A DNA stretch of 64,000 nt, from assembly GCA_965213545.1 (NCBI GenBank), contig CBDBZL010000002.1, positions 1,302,001 through 1,366,000 on the forward strand. The letters are read 5' to 3'. Made by a program: the position numbers and the translations under genes. Below the pieces are notes generated by a model. That model worked only from the letters and a program-made list of their open reading frames with translations, made no database searches and had not been told where the DNA came from. Positions within the stretch are counted from its first letter, which is position 1. Each line of letters opens with the position of its first letter. Shown here one piece after another: positions 62,672-64,000 of this stretch. This DNA is from CBDBZL01 sp965213545 (GTDB lineage: Bacteria; Pseudomonadota; Alphaproteobacteria; Sphingomonadales; Sphingomonadaceae).

Positions 62672-63969
62672 CAGCCGAATATCCTCCTTGCGCGCGTAAT
62701 GCCGCGTATCAGCGCCTCGACATCCGCCTCGTTCGAATAGAGTCCGAAGCTCGCGCGGGCGGTCGCGCTTATGCCGAGCCGCTCCATCAATGGCTGCGCG
62801 CAGTGATGCCCGGCGCGGATGGCGACGTCTTCCTCATCCAATATGGTGCCCAAATCGTGCGGGTGAATGCCTTCGATGAGAAAACTGACGATTCCGGCCG
62901 AATCCTCGGGACCTAACAGCGTCACTCCATCCATCTCGCGCAGGGCATCGCGGGTGGCGGCCACCAGCGCGGTTTCGCGGGCGTGGATCGCATCGAGACC
63001 GATTTGGACGATATAGTCGCACGCCGCCGCCAGCGCGAGCGCCTCGGTGATGGCCGGCGTTCCCGCCTCGAAACGCTGGGGCGCAGGCGCATAGGTGGTG
63101 CGCTCGAAGCTGACCTTGTCGATCATTGCCCCGCCGCCATGCCAGGGGGGCATCCGGTCGAGCAGTTCCGCCCGGCCCCACAGCGCGCCGATGCCCGTGG
63201 GCCCGTAAAGCTTGTGACCCGAGACCGCATAGAAATCGCAACCGAGCGCCGCCATGTCGAGCGCCAGACGCGGGGCGGACTGGCAGCCATCGAGCAGCAG
63301 CTTGGCACCCACGCCATGCGCCAGCGCGGCAGCGCGCGGGACATCGAGCACCGAGCCCAGCACGTTGGAGACATGCGCGAAGGAAACCATCGCATGATCG
63401 CGCGTGAGCATGGCCTTGGCGGCGTCGAGATCGATCCGCCCGTCGCTGGTGAGCGGGCAAACGTCGATCTGCCAGCCGGCAAGCTGCCAGGGAACGATGT
63501 TGGAATGGTGCTCCAGCGCGGAAAGCAGCACGCGGCGCCCCCCGGCTTCGGACTTGGCGCCGGTTACCTGCCCCCAGCTATAGGCGACCAGATTGATCGC
63601 CTCGGTGGCACCGCGGGTGAAGACCAGCTCGTCCTCGCTGCCGCCAAGGAAACCCGCGATCCGCCGCCGTGCCGCCTCGTAACCCAGCGTCATTTCGGCC
63701 GAGCGCGAATAGACGCCGCGATGCACGGTGGCATAATCCGCCCCCAGCGCCCGCGCCATGGTGTCGATCACCACCTGCGGCTTCTGCGACGTGGCCGCGG
63801 TATCGAGATAGTGCCAGGGCTTGCCGGTCGAGGTGACAAGGCCAGGGAAGTCCGCTCTCACATCGCCATATGACGCCTTAGCCCCCGGCGCCGTGTTACC
63901 GGCCTCGCCATCATCATCGTGCTCCATCGCGCGTTCCAGCGCCTGGCCGCTCGTGCCGTGCTCGATCAC
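62671..63969 (-). CDS. sufS: Cysteine desulfurase SufS
   Basis: A 432-residue PLP enzyme. The catalytic Lys253 lies in SGHKLYGPTG, with EHHSN and LLLDGCQS as PLP-pocket segments, and the persulfide Cys in RAGHHCAQPL near residue 388. It supplies sulfur for Fe-S clusters. A GTG at 63969 overlaps the preceding stop, giving a ~30-residue leader before the conserved RADFPGL; a later start is possible. Confidence 0.94.
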   Translation of the reverse strand: MIEHGTSGQALERAMEHDDDGEAGNTAPGAKASYGDVRADFPGLVTSTGKPWHYLDTAATSQKPQVVIDTMARALGADYATVHRGVYSRSAEMTLGYEAARRRIAGFLGGSEDELVFTRGATEAINLVAYSWGQVTGAKSEAGGRRVLLSALEHHSNIVPWQLAGWQIDVCPLTSDGRIDLDAAKAMLTRDHAMVSFAHVSNVLGSVLDVPRAAALAHGVGAKLLLDGCQSAPRLALDMAALGCDFYAVSGHKLYGPTGIGALWGRAELLDRMPPWHGGGAMIDKVSFERTTYAPAPQRFEAGTPAITEALALAAACDYIVQIGLDAIHARETALVAATRDALREMDGVTLLGPEDSAGIVSFLIEGIHPHDLGTILDEEDVAIRAGHHCAQPLMERLGISATARASFGLYSNEADVEALIRGITRARRIFG

Positions 63970-64000
63970 GCCGCATCCTCCAGAACATCGAGCGCCAGCC
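63966..64000 (-). CDS. 3' end of upstream suf gene, probably sufD (partial)
   Basis: Only the last ten residues (LALDVLEDAA) and the stop are in the window. The TGA overlaps the sufS GTG. Identity rests on the usual suf gene order, not on sequence. Confidence 0.45.
   Translation of the reverse strand, partial: LALDVLEDAA

Overview
The window is GC-rich chromosomal DNA of an alphaproteobacterium, most likely a sphingomonad (Sphingomonadaceae/Erythrobacteraceae). Evidence: the hflKC-degP block divergent from mrp, the suf operon with a DUF59 protein, DUF2093 and MmcB proteins, a LytS/LytTR pair, and TonB-dependent receptors linked to catabolic genes. No phage, insertion sequence, integrase or CRISPR array was seen.

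Layout. (1) 0-9.2 kb is a catabolic cluster: an AstA-like acyltransferase, an NTF2-fold protein, an alpha/beta hydrolase, a MetE-like zinc enzyme and an HpcH/HpaI aldolase in one overlapping operon. A bicupin faces away from a HisD-like (HpsN-type) dehydrogenase, an SDR and a LacI regulator. (2) 9.3-19.1 kb is core: DegP, HflC/HflK, Mrp, an orphan molybdopterin oxidase subunit, ferrochelatase and TsaC. (3) 19.1-42.5 kb is a large accessory catabolic region with no pathway I recognise. (4) 42.6-64 kb is core: tRNA-Arg(CCG), MmcB, envelope and protease genes, a LytS/LytTR two-component system, nadC, tadA, rpmB, an M23 peptidase, xseA/purD, a PfkB kinase and the suf operon.

The accessory region is the most interesting part. 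It is built from duplicated parts: two SAM-methyltransferase-like proteins, each followed by a ~120-residue helical partner; two FAD (PCMH/VAO-like) oxidoreductases; two small cupins with the same C-terminal signature; two NTF2-fold proteins, one exported; two TonB receptors; and four alpha/beta-hydrolase-fold proteins whose nucleophile elbow reads G-[H/E]-H-T-G instead of G-x-S-x-G. A RutA-like flavin monooxygenase, a dimeric alpha/beta-barrel-like protein, an aromatic-hydroxylase-type FAD monooxygenase, an MFS transporter and a GntR/FCD regulator complete it. A 10-bp motif (TTGTATACAG) occurs at the first receptor promoter and again 212 bp upstream. Related half-matches lie between the GntR gene and the oxidase operon, which suggests one GntR-controlled regulon. 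The set looks like uptake and stepwise oxidative breakdown of an unidentified, possibly amide- or N-heterocycle-containing or methoxylated compound; the substrate is inference only.
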